Shown here: in pieces, positions 51,806 through 59,723 of the stretch | How the letters are laid out: the number at the start of each line of letters is the position of its first letter | How positions within the stretch are numbered: position 1 is the stretch's first letter | Assembly (NCBI GenBank): GCA_041661625.1 | Contig: JBAZUB010000002.1 | Span: 124,001 to 188,000 of the forward strand | Source of the DNA: Patescibacteria group bacterium | Lineage (GTDB): Bacteria > Patescibacteriota > Patescibacteriia > JAHIZJ01 | Length of the DNA stretch: 64,000 bases | Direction: 5' to 3' | Made by a program: the position numbers and the translations under genes | The notes under the pieces: generated by a model | What the model saw: only the letters and a program-made list of their open reading frames with translations | What the model was told of the DNA's origin: nothing | Databases searched by the model: none

Positions 51806-53602
51806 CTACCTCCAGCGACGCAGAGTCTTGATATACCACTTCTCCACATCGATGAATCGATCGGCTGGTACCGTAATTCTTTCCAAGTAAAATCCTTTTA
51901 TTTTTTCGGCCAGTCCGTAGGTATACGTGGGATTATACAGGAAGATCGCGGGTAACTGTTCCGCTAGAATGTTTTGAAAATGCAGGTATTTCATCCGACG
52001 TTGTTCCGGGTCGCTCGTTTTGCGAGCTTCTTCTAGTAATTGATCAACGTCCTTATTGGCAAAGATTGATAAATTCAATCCCGGATCCTTGCCCTGGGAT
52101 GAATGCCAGAATGGGTAAGGATCGGGATCCGTACCAACAATCTCGCCTACGAGTAGCGCCTCATAGTCGCGCGGCTTGATTACGTACTTTTCAATTCGAG
52201 CCGAATCAATGATCTGCAATTCCACGCCGACACCGATTTTTTCCCAATAATCCTTGAGCTGGTTGGCGGTGGTGACAAAATCAGGCTGGTCGATCGTTGT
52301 TAAAGTGAAGCGCAGCTCTTGCTCGCCCTTTTTCCGCAGGGTGCTGCCTTCAGGTACGGTCCAGCCGGCTTTGTCCAGTGTCTCCATGGCTTTGGCGGGA
52401 TCGTATTCATACTTCTTAATCTCGGGATTGTAACCAATGTAGCCAGGTAATATCGGACCCTGGATTGCCTCGCCTTCGCCGTTCAGCGCGGCCTGGATGA
52501 TCGCCGGTTTGTCCAATGCATAGGCCAGCGCCTGTTTGATCTCGCTAACTTTTAATAGTGAATTCTTTTGGTTGAGGAATACGGCGGTATATTGCGGTAG
52601 GCGTAGGAGCTTGGCGATTATCTCGCGGTTTTTTTCCAACGTGGTACGCGACTCTTTTGGAATATAGCCCAAGCCTTCAACCTTTTTGCTTTTACCAGCG
52701 TCAATTTCGCTAGTTAAATCCGGATAAAATAAAAAGGTCATTTTCTCAATATATGGCGCTTGGTTGTAGTAACAATCGTTGCGTACCACCTCATAGGAAC
52801 GAATGACGCCCGAACGCCCATCCTTTTTTAATACGCGGAATTTGAATGGGCCGGTACCAATCGGTTTAAGATTGGCTTCAGCCAGAGCAAACGAGGTCGC
52901 CGGAATGTCGCTCCAAATATGGGCCGGAATAATCCCAAAAGTCAGTGAGTTTAAAAATGGCGCAAAGGGTTCTTTTAGGGTCAGGGTCACGGTTCGGTCG
53001 TCGGGTGATTCGACTATGACTCCGTGAAGATTGGGTTCAAGCGGACTGTTGACTTCGGCGGCTTGGATAAAGTCGACCGTAGTCAGTACGTCATTGGCGC
53101 CAAATGCCTGCCCGTCGTGCCAGACCACCCCCGATCGCAAGTGGATGGTATAGGTTTTTTGATCTTCACTCAATTCATAGCCTTCGGCCAGGTCAGGCAC
53201 GATATCACCGGTGGCGTCATATTTAAACAATCCGGAATAAATTAACCGGGTTAAATCCAAATCAGCGTCGTTGGCTTGAGACAAGACCGGATTAATGTAT
53301 TTGGGATTGCCGACCACGCCCTCCACGTATTCACCGCCGACTTTGGGTTCGACTACGGTATGATGCAGATAAAACCGAATTCCCAGCCAGGCCAGGGCCA
53401 TAACGCAGGCGATTATCAAGCCGACAAATATTTTTAGCTCAACAGCCGACAACACATCGGGCAACCGGCGCAGCTGGCTCCAAGTCGGCAGACGAAGTTT
53501 TTTAGGCAGATCATTGGAACTAGAAAAGCCCGCTCGAAAGCCGGGCAGCTTTCGTCTTTGATTGGACAGAGAACGATTAATTTGGTCGAACAAACGAACC
53601 AC
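51806..53602 (-). CDS. ABC transporter substrate-binding protein, peptide type (family 5)
   Basis: A 598-residue protein with one N-terminal membrane helix (~59-80) and a large extracytoplasmic SBP_bac_5 domain (~85-590). Motifs are GNPKYINPVLSQANDADLDLTRLIYSGLFKYD, LAEGYELSEDQKTYTIHLRSGVVWHDGQAF and the C-terminal EARKTSDPEQRRMKYLHFQNILAEQLPAIFLY. Family members bind peptides or nickel for uptake. No permease or ATPase gene is adjacent. A role in importing peptides from outside is plausible for a nutrient-dependent cell but is inference. Confidence 0.9.
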   Translation of the reverse strand: MVRLFDQINRSLSNQRRKLPGFRAGFSSSNDLPKKLRLPTWSQLRRLPDVLSAVELKIFVGLIIACVMALAWLGIRFYLHHTVVEPKVGGEYVEGVVGNPKYINPVLSQANDADLDLTRLIYSGLFKYDATGDIVPDLAEGYELSEDQKTYTIHLRSGVVWHDGQAFGANDVLTTVDFIQAAEVNSPLEPNLHGVIVESPDDRTVTLTLKEPFAPFLNSLTFGIIPAHIWSDIPATSFALAEANLKPIGTGPFKFRVLKKDGRSGVIRSYEVVRNDCYYNQAPYIEKMTFLFYPDLTSEIDAGKSKKVEGLGYIPKESRTTLEKNREIIAKLLRLPQYTAVFLNQKNSLLKVSEIKQALAYALDKPAIIQAALNGEGEAIQGPILPGYIGYNPEIKKYEYDPAKAMETLDKAGWTVPEGSTLRKKGEQELRFTLTTIDQPDFVTTANQLKDYWEKIGVGVELQIIDSARIEKYVIKPRDYEALLVGEIVGTDPDPYPFWHSSQGKDPGLNLSIFANKDVDQLLEEARKTSDPEQRRMKYLHFQNILAEQLPAIFLYNPTYTYGLAEKIKGFYLERITVPADRFIDVEKWYIKTLRRWR

Positions 53603-53632
53603 TAGAAGTGGGTTAGAATTAGAACGTATGAA

Positions 53633-53851
53633 CTATTTTATCATCAAACTGGCGACGCCGATACCAAAAAAAAGTACGGCGACAACGATAGTAAAAATAA
53701 ACAATACTCGCTCAACACCGCGACGGGTTTGAAAAGCATTACCCTCACCACCAAAAACCCCGCCCAAACCGGAGCCGCGCTGTTGCAGCAGAATAGCCGT
53801 TACCAGGAGTACGGCCAGGACGATCATAGCAATGTCTAGATATGTTTGCAT
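53633..53851 (-). CDS. secG: Preprotein translocase subunit SecG
   Basis: A 72-residue protein with two membrane helices (~4-22 and ~50-70). The conserved loop LLQQRGSGLGGVFGGEGNAFQTRRGVER between them identifies SecG, which assists SecYE during protein export. It lies 30 nt upstream of the substrate-binding protein gene in the same direction, so the two are probably co-transcribed. Confidence 0.94.
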   Translation of the reverse strand: MQTYLDIAMIVLAVLLVTAILLQQRGSGLGGVFGGEGNAFQTRRGVERVLFIFTIVVAVLFFGIGVASLMIK

Positions 53852-53964
53852 AGTTCAACGAAAAAAGCCACTTTGGCTAGGATTCACAATACCAGATGCG
53901 GCAATGATTGTCAAGAAAGTATTTCAAGCACACAGCGTAAAAAATAATTCGTGAAGTATTAGTA

Positions 53965-54123
53965 CTATTTGGACGCCTTATTTTCAGCACGCCGTTTGAT
54001 GGTTTTAACCAAACCAAACACGCTCCGGCTATTTACCTTCATGACCGGGTGTTTTTTGCGATGGCGGCGGGTCGCGCGCTTCTCAACTATTTTTTCCAGC
54101 TGGTCAATTTCGGTGTGTGGCAT
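53965..54123 (-). CDS. 52-residue basic protein, unknown
   Basis: A 53-codon ORF, MPHTEIDQLEKIVEKR, then ATRRHRKKHPVMKVNSRSVF and a Lys/Arg-rich end (KTIKRRAENKASK). Strong positive charge and small size suggest binding to RNA or DNA. Small basic ORFs with similar composition are common in Patescibacteria, but I cannot name this one. It lies 113 nt upstream of secG. No ribosome site is visible. Confidence 0.55.
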   Translation of the reverse strand: MPHTEIDQLEKIVEKRATRRHRKKHPVMKVNSRSVFGLVKTIKRRAENKASK

Positions 54124-54326
54124 GTTCTTGTAAGTACGTTACACAACTATATTAGCAAATATATCGTAATCGAGGCAATCAGATACTATACATGTAAGAT
54201 AAACAAAATTGATTCAAGGAGCCATAGTTTCACGTTCACTCTTGACAATATGATTTGGCATCTATATTATGCAAGGTTATCTATTTCGCAGGCTAGTGAT
54301 AGAAATAATAATTTAATGGTTTAAAC

Positions 54327-54878
54327 ATGAGAAATATCAGGTTAGTGCATCTAATATATACTTTCGGTACGGGATTATTTGCCGGGCTATTATACGCGTT
54401 TGCCCAGGGCGTAGTGCCGATGCTAAATACCCTGAACGGTTCCGAGTACGCCAAAGTGGAGCAAGGTTTGATTGCCGGCTTGGATGCTTTTCCGACTGGT
54501 GTAATCGTGGTAGCGACAATATCCATGCTTTTGCCGCTGTACACGCTAATCAAGCTGCGGAAGCAGCGTTATACCAAGTTTTGGAAGCTGACCTTCTGGG
54601 GTTGGCTATTGTTCTTTTTCGGTGTCAGTGTTTTTACGATCGTATTCAATGTTCCGATCAACGAATACGTCAAAACCTGGAATCTATCCAGTCCGCCGGC
54701 CGATTGGGAAACCGCTCGGCAAAGCTGGCACACGCTCAACAATATTCGCACGCCGATTAATTTGGTAAGTTTCATCTTATTTATTTGGGCTACCTTTAGC
54801 CTAAATGAAATTGGCAATACCAAATCATCGGAACAATGGGAAGAACACGAGGAAAGTAAATCTCGGCCCATTAGATAA
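54327..54878 (+). CDS. DUF1772/anthrone-oxygenase-like membrane protein
   Basis: A 183-residue protein with four membrane helices. The pattern AFAQGVVPMLNTL near the N-terminus and FNVPINEYVKTW...PADWETARQSWHTLNNIRTPINLVSF near the C-terminus matches the DUF1772 family (N-P-N-W-R-W-N-R spacing). The function of most bacterial members is unknown. It is convergent with uvrC. Confidence 0.75.
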   Translation: MRNIRLVHLIYTFGTGLFAGLLYAFAQGVVPMLNTLNGSEYAKVEQGLIAGLDAFPTGVIVVATISMLLPLYTLIKLRKQRYTKFWKLTFWGWLLFFFGVSVFTIVFNVPINEYVKTWNLSSPPADWETARQSWHTLNNIRTPINLVSFILFIWATFSLNEIGNTKSSEQWEEHEESKSRPIR

Positions 54879-54901
54879 TCGACGTCTGTTAATATCGGCG
54901 C

Positions 54902-56719
54902 TTAGCTTAGTTGTTCCCGCAACGATTCAGTAAGCTTGGCGCCGATGACGTTCGACAGATCGACATAGTCAGCCCGCCGAATTCCATCAACCGAACCAAA
55001 CTTTTGCAGCAATTTTTTCTTAATTTTGGGGCCGATACCTGGTATCTCGTCCAGTTGTGATTTCACTGTCGTCTTTCGGTGTGTCTGGCGGTAAAACGAT
55101 ATGGCGAACCGGTGCGCTTCGTCGCGCATGCGTTGGAGCAAGAAAAGCGCCTCAGAATTGGGCGGTAATACAATCGGATTGGGTTTGCCGGGCAAAAAGA
55201 TCTCTTCTAGCCGTTTAGCCAGTGCGACAATTTTGATGCCGGACAATTCGTTTGAAAGCTCGCGGGTAACGACACCGAGCTGGCCCCTCCCGCCATCGAG
55301 GATGATTAGATCCGGTATCGGCCAAACCGATTGGGTTGTACCAGCAGATTCGATACGACCCGCCTGCCGGAGCTGTCTCAACGCAGGCAGGTGTTTCAAG
55401 CGTCGCCGCAATACTTCGGCGAGCATGCCCGGGTCATTTGAACCGGTGAATGTATTGATCTTGAACTTACGGTATTCCGACTTCTTAGCTAGGCCGTTTT
55501 CAAACACAATCATCGAACCGACCGCGTTCACACCCTGAATATTGGAAATGTCGTACGTTTCAATCCGATGGGGCGGATCGGACAGGCGCAAGGCTTTAGC
55601 CAGGTTTTCCAGTGACTGCCGGCCCTTTGCTTGGTCGGTTTCCGCGGCGGTGATTGTTTTTAATAGATGATCGCGGGCGTTAGCTTCGGCCAGTTTTACC
55701 AATTTGGCAAATTGACCGCGCTGAACCAATTGGATTTTTAGCTGGAGCAATTTTTCGATCTCTGATGATCGTTCGGGCATTGCCGCCAGCATGACTTTCT
55801 TGGGATGATCGGGGGATTGAGTGTAGTATTGTTCGATAAACGTGGCCAGCAATTGAGCTGGTGATTGGTCTTTGATATTACTTAGGATGAAATTGCGCCG
55901 ATCGATCAGTTTACCATCCCGAAACATGATCACGCTGATACCGGCTTGATTGCGTTCCGGCACCAAGCCAATCATGTCCAGATTGTCCCGTTTGGGCAGA
56001 ATGACTTTTTGCCGATCCAGTACCCGATTGACCGCCCAGAGACGATCGCGCAGCGCCGACGCCAATTCGTATTGTTGTTTCGAAGCCGCGGTCGCCATTC
56101 TTTTTTCCAAGTCGGCCACCACCTCTTCGCCGCGACCCTCTAGGAAACGCATGAACTGCTTGATGATTATCTGGTAGTCGGTCCGGCTAGTGGGAGTTAA
56201 ATAGTGCCCCACACAGCGGTGGATCTGGGCTTCGAAGCAGGGATCGTCGGGTTTATTCAAACAAACTTTTACCGGAAAGATTTTTTTCATGTGTTTCAAT
56301 GTCAGCCGGACCGCGTAAGCCGATGAATAAGGGCCAAAGTATTTCGCCGGACCTTTGGATAATCGCCGGACGATGGTGACTGAGGGAAATTCTTCGGCCA
56401 GGCCGATTTTCAAGTACGCGAAGTTCTTATCATCCTTCATGATGACATTATAGGGTGGGTGGTATTTCTTGATTAGGGTGGTTTCGAGGAACAGCGCCTC
56501 GGTTTCGGAATCGACGATAATATATTCCAGATCGGCGATCAGTTTGACCATGTGCTGTTTGGACGGCTCGAGCGCGGCCGACCGGCGGAAGTACGACGAC
56601 ACGCGATATTTGAGATTGATCGCCTTGCCCACATACAATACCGACCCCTTGGCATTGCGGAATATGTAGATGCCGGGTTGTTTGGGTAGGGAGGCGAGTT
56701 TTTGGGAAATTGCCGTCAT
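54902..56719 (-). CDS. uvrC: Excinuclease ABC subunit C
   Basis: A 605-residue nuclease of nucleotide excision repair. GIY-YIG domain (PGIYIFRNAKGSVLYVGKAINLKYRVSSYF, ~13-42), UVR motif (~205-240), RNase H-like UvrC domain (YDISNIQGVNAVGSMIVFENG; PDLIILDGGRGQL) and the C-terminal helix-hairpin-helix (LDEIPGIGPKIKKKLL) are in order. An insert PALRQLRQAGRIESAG before VWPIPDLIILDGG comes from a palindromic element at 55363-55391. The ATG at 56719 is set by a TATAAT box 6 nt upstream, so the transcript is leaderless. uvrA is also in the window. Confidence 0.95.
   Translation of the reverse strand: MTAISQKLASLPKQPGIYIFRNAKGSVLYVGKAINLKYRVSSYFRRSAALEPSKQHMVKLIADLEYIIVDSETEALFLETTLIKKYHPPYNVIMKDDKNFAYLKIGLAEEFPSVTIVRRLSKGPAKYFGPYSSAYAVRLTLKHMKKIFPVKVCLNKPDDPCFEAQIHRCVGHYLTPTSRTDYQIIIKQFMRFLEGRGEEVVADLEKRMATAASKQQYELASALRDRLWAVNRVLDRQKVILPKRDNLDMIGLVPERNQAGISVIMFRDGKLIDRRNFILSNIKDQSPAQLLATFIEQYYTQSPDHPKKVMLAAMPERSSEIEKLLQLKIQLVQRGQFAKLVKLAEANARDHLLKTITAAETDQAKGRQSLENLAKALRLSDPPHRIETYDISNIQGVNAVGSMIVFENGLAKKSEYRKFKINTFTGSNDPGMLAEVLRRRLKHLPALRQLRQAGRIESAGTTQSVWPIPDLIILDGGRGQLGVVTRELSNELSGIKIVALAKRLEEIFLPGKPNPIVLPPNSEALFLLQRMRDEAHRFAISFYRQTHRKTTVKSQLDEIPGIGPKIKKKLLQKFGSVDGIRRADYVDLSNVIGAKLTESLREQLS
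55363..55391. repeat. Palindromic element inserted in uvrC
   Basis: CCTGCC (55363-55368) and GGCAGG (55386-55391) enclose 17 nt. It encodes part of an extra, frame-preserving segment absent from usual UvrC. Confidence 0.75.
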
Positions 56720-56725
56720 TGGTGA

Positions 56726-56754
56726 ATTATAGCACGCAGAGAGTTCGTATAAAA
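56726..56754 (-). promoter_or_regulatory. Leaderless promoter of uvrC
   Basis: On the minus strand TGC plus a perfect TATAAT (56731-56726) lies 6 nt before the ATG at 56719. A weak -35 (TTTTAT) is 17 nt further up. Confidence 0.7.
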
Positions 56755-56808
56755 CATATATTGGTAATGTAATTAGGCTAATATTAGGAAATATACCCGC
56801 CTGGCCTC

Positions 56809-56837
56809 TTGACAATTTTAGTCAGATGCGCTAATAT
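56809..56837 (+). promoter_or_regulatory. Near-consensus promoter of the GC-rich orphan gene
   Basis: TTGACA (56809-56814), a 17-nt spacer and TAATAT (56832-56837). It sits just upstream of the leaderless uvrC promoter, facing away. Confidence 0.75.
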
Positions 56838-56958
56838 ACTACTTCAGTTTAGGAGTGTTCTGTCCAAAACGCCTGTATGAAGCCTGCCTAAATGGGCGGG
56901 AATTCGTCGGGCAATACGTTCTACCACCGCGACATAGCTTGCCGCGGAGGAGGTTGCG

Positions 56959-57414
56959 ATGTTCCACCAGATCGTCGAGCTGAAATTCTACGGCGTACAG
57001 CTGGCGGAGGCTCGTCCTTTGCCCTCGACGACGTTTGTCACCGACAGCGGTGAACACACGATCGAGGTCGCGGGCGAGACCGGACCGATCTCTATCAAGG
57101 GGCTGGCTGCCAGGCTGTTCGACTTCGGCTACAACGTCGAGGGAGTGTACTGGAAGGAGCAGGAAACGCGTCACGGCAGCAAGCAGACGGTCAGCGTCGT
57201 GCGCTTCCAGCGCGGCCCCGGCACCCAGCAGCTCCCCAGCGGCATTCCGGCGAACAGGTTCTTCATCTGCCACGTCTGGCGCAACCCGCCAGCTGTCGGA
57301 CAGCCGTCGGTGACCACCATCAACTTGATCGGTGGGACCGGCAAGTCCCCGAAGGTCGTCCTGACCTTCGATGGCGACAACTTCGCCACGGAGGACATCC
57401 CGGCCACCGAGTAG
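56959..57414 (+). CDS. GC-rich orphan protein, unknown
   Basis: A 151-residue soluble protein (MFHQIVELKFYGVQLAEARP...) with alternating beta-like segments. It has no domain I recognise. The gene is markedly more GC-rich than its neighbours and uses Cys/Gly/Val codons ending in C or G, which suggests different ancestry or a different expression class. It has its own near-consensus promoter, a GGAGGAGG ribosome site 6 nt before the ATG, and a long-loop terminator. Longer open frames on the other strand are shadows caused by high GC. Confidence 0.65.
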   Translation: MFHQIVELKFYGVQLAEARPLPSTTFVTDSGEHTIEVAGETGPISIKGLAARLFDFGYNVEGVYWKEQETRHGSKQTVSVVRFQRGPGTQQLPSGIPANRFFICHVWRNPPAVGQPSVTTINLIGGTGKSPKVVLTFDGDNFATEDIPATE

Positions 57415-57456
57415 CGCACCACTCTCGCCTCCACGGTAGAACGTCCCCATGCATCC

Positions 57457-57522
57457 AGGCTCTGGGTGATCAAAATCGTTTCGACTATGTCGATTCGTGA
57501 GATCATCCAGAGCCTTTCACTT
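57457..57522 (+). terminator. Long-loop terminator after the GC-rich orphan
   Basis: AGGCTCTGGGTGATC (57457-57471) pairs over 15 positions (one G-T) with 57501-57515, with a 29-nt loop, and is followed by TTCACTTTTC. The design resembles the repeat at 1344-1452. Confidence 0.65.
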
Positions 57523-57631
57523 TTCATGGAAGAATTTAAAAGTCAAATTTTATAATGTAAAACGAAAGTTGCCCCGCGTGACGGGGCTTCAATAATTTTG
57601 AATTCTAAATTTATAATTCTTAATTGTCTTA

Positions 57632-59059
57632 CTACATATCCAGCGGTGCCATCGACTTGCCCAGCGCGTCATTGGCCGTTTTAACCGAGCCGATACCGAT
57701 GGTGGCCTTGATATCTATTTTGTCCCGATCGACCCACTCGGGTACGGGTTCATCGGTAATCAGCGTAAACAGGTTAAGTAGGAAGGTGGTCGCGTAGGAA
57801 GCCTTTCCCAGCGTAAAATTGACGATCACGCCTTTGGGCACTGATGTCAGGCTGTGAATATCCGCCTTGATTTTGGTTTCAATATGGTGCCGGGCAATGG
57901 CGATTGATGGGAAGGGCTTGATGTATTTAAATATGTCGAGCGTACCGTGCTGTTCGAAGAGGGAACGATAGGGTGCCCGGTCGGCCGTGTCCGGGCTCAT
58001 CGGCAGGGGCAGCTTCTCGGGCAAGGTACCTTTCTGCGACAGCTCGGATAGTAGCAGATTGAAACAATAACTGACGTATGCCTGAACCCACATTTTAACC
58101 TGCGGCTCGAGCATGCACAGCGCACCTAGGCTGTCTTTGGGATTGGCCATCAAATGGCTAACCAGTATCAGCTCACGTTCAAAATAAACCGGGTAACGGC
58201 CATACAGCTCGTGTAATTTTGGCCAGTCGCTGTAAATATTTTGCGCCTCCAGCCGAATATTGGCAAACAGCGGCATCTCGTTATCGTTGGTGGCGGTCAA
58301 AAACGTTTTCAATGCCTGATCGTATTCGCCGCGGCAGACTAATTTACCCAAGACGTGATTCGAGTGCCGGTTGCCCAGACGGTGCGGCCGATACCCGAAC
58401 CGCTGGTGGCCGTAGTAGTTCAGGAAACCCGACTGTTCAACCCGCTGGATCGCTGAATTGAAATCCTCTGCCGCGATATCCCGCTCGGTTCGCACCAAAA
58501 TGGTAAAGCGATTGCCGGCATGCGAGCCGACCCGGATGATATCTTTGCCGTAGTAAAAATTCTTGCAGAAAATACCAGGCAATTTAATGCCCTTAATCTG
58601 TTCATACCGAACACCGCGCAGACTTATGAGTTGAGACGTAATGGCTACCTCGTCTTTCAAGCCCGCATATAACACACGGCTTCGGTCAACATTTAGTTCA
58701 TTGGCCAATCGCCACTGCATGTCGGCCGTACCTACGCCCATCTTTACCACATCGCAATACAGCGTGCGCCGGTCTTCGGCCGTCAAGGTCTCGGGTAGAG
58801 TCTCGGGTTCGATCGTGTGAATCGTACCGTCGCGGCTGACCTCCTCCACGATAAAATCTTCCGGGTAAAGCCGGATATAACCCAGCGGCAAGTCTTTGGG
58901 CAGCGCCGTCATGCCTAAGAAATTCAACACCTTCGGGTGCAGCGTGACAATGTCGCGATGAAACAGCTCGGGGTGTTGCTGGCGCAGTTCTTTGAGCCGC
59001 GCGAATTCCGTCGTTTCCCGTTCGTGCCGGGTGGCTTCGATTGAAGTATCATTGTCCAT
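57632..59059 (-). CDS. truD: tRNA pseudouridine synthase TruD family
   Basis: A 475-residue TruD/Pus7-type enzyme that converts U13 of tRNA to pseudouridine. Motifs are YAGLKDEVAITSQLISLRGV with the catalytic Asp, NYYGHQRFGYRPHRLGN and the PEDFIVEEV start of the fold. It is longer than E. coli TruD (349) and closer to archaeal/eukaryotic Pus7 length. The ATG at 59059 is chosen because the longer frame overlaps other signals. TTGACT-17-TACGCT upstream on the minus strand would give a leader of only a few nt. Confidence 0.9.
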   Translation of the reverse strand: MDNDTSIEATRHERETTEFARLKELRQQHPELFHRDIVTLHPKVLNFLGMTALPKDLPLGYIRLYPEDFIVEEVSRDGTIHTIEPETLPETLTAEDRRTLYCDVVKMGVGTADMQWRLANELNVDRSRVLYAGLKDEVAITSQLISLRGVRYEQIKGIKLPGIFCKNFYYGKDIIRVGSHAGNRFTILVRTERDIAAEDFNSAIQRVEQSGFLNYYGHQRFGYRPHRLGNRHSNHVLGKLVCRGEYDQALKTFLTATNDNEMPLFANIRLEAQNIYSDWPKLHELYGRYPVYFERELILVSHLMANPKDSLGALCMLEPQVKMWVQAYVSYCFNLLLSELSQKGTLPEKLPLPMSPDTADRAPYRSLFEQHGTLDIFKYIKPFPSIAIARHHIETKIKADIHSLTSVPKGVIVNFTLGKASYATTFLLNLFTLITDEPVPEWVDRDKIDIKATIGIGSVKTANDALGKSMAPLDM

Positions 59060-59149
59060 AATATTATGAGCGTACGCAGATTGAGTCCGAAAGTCAAGAT
59101 TGAAAAAGTACGAAGCCAATCTTATCGGGCATAATGACCAAATTGAATA

Positions 59150-59178
59150 TTGACTTTTTGAGCGGGTTGCGTTAAGAA
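59150..59178 (+). promoter_or_regulatory. Promoter of the 60-residue orphan
   Basis: TTGACT (59150-59155), a 17-nt spacer and TAAGAA (59173-59178), a weak -10. The leader ends in GGGAGGAGG. Confidence 0.4.
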
Positions 59179-59212
59179 AAGTACAGGGAACACCATCTGG
59201 GAGGAGGTTCAG

Positions 59213-59395
59213 ATGGCTAGGAGATTTCTGGAGTTGGAACTGCCGACACGCCAGCCAGATCAATGGCCTAAGCGTTGCGGTCGATGGTTGTTGGATGTGG
59301 GTTGTGGATGTCTAGGCGTTTTACTTCTTAGTGTGGGTCTGGTGCTGGTAGCCTGCGGTCTCGTCTTTCCTATGGACGATGACGGTGATTCATAG
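59213..59395 (+). CDS. 60-residue single-pass membrane protein, orphan
   Basis: Starts MARRFLELELPTRQPDQWPK, continues CGRWLLDVGCGCLGVLLLSVGLVLVACGL as one membrane helix (~26-52), and ends with an acidic tail (MDDDGDS). No family recognised. GGGAGGAGG sits 5 nt upstream of the ATG and a terminator overlaps the stop. It fits the class of short strong-ribosome-site orphans. Confidence 0.65.
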   Translation: MARRFLELELPTRQPDQWPKRCGRWLLDVGCGCLGVLLLSVGLVLVACGLVFPMDDDGDS

Positions 59396-59440
59396 CCCGT
59401 GTTGACGCTGTTACGACAGCCTGAAACGCTGGGCTTTTTC
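59394..59440 (+). terminator. Terminator of the 60-residue orphan
   Basis: AGCCC-GTT (59394 on) pairs with AAC-GGGCT (to 59435), followed by five T. It starts at the stop codon. Confidence 0.65.
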
Positions 59441-59470
59441 TATTTTGTGTCAACCCGCCCCCTAGATACT

Positions 59471-59499
59471 TGCCAGTATTAACTATGTGCGGTATACTG
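59471..59499 (+). promoter_or_regulatory. Promoter of uvrA, with a long repeat-bearing leader
   Basis: TTGCCA (59471-59476), a 17-nt spacer and TATACT (59494-59499). The start is about 218 nt upstream of the uvrA ATG. The leader carries several inverted repeats, including the element at 59655-59682. No ribosome site precedes the ATG, so a second, closer promoter is possible. Confidence 0.55.
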
Positions 59500-59654
59500 T
59501 CCCGTAGTTATTTTTTATGGTCTTCTGCGTACGCTGTTTTGACCAGGCGTAGTCTGACCCTTAAACAGCTTTGGCTAACTTTTTCGTTGCGGCCTGCGGT
59601 TCGGCCTTAGCGTAGCTCAACTACGCTTTCGCCCGAATCCTCAGCCACGCCACG

Positions 59655-59682
59655 CCTGCCAAAGCTGGCAGCGGCGGGCAGG
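59655..59682. repeat. CCTGCC/GGCAGG palindromic element in the uvrA leader
   Basis: CCTGCC (59655-59660) and GGCAGG (59677-59682) enclose 16 nt (AAAGCTGGCAGCGGCG). Same design as the copies in elp3, uvrC and the tRNA locus. Confidence 0.7.
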
Positions 59683-59723
59683 TCAAATTTAGCTCAAACG
59701 CAGAGGTTCAAGATTATTTAAAT

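Noticed and set aside
56839..57450. 203-codon minus-strand ORF
   Set aside because: Shadow of the GC-rich plus-strand gene, which has promoter, ribosome site and terminator; the minus frame has none and looks low-complexity.
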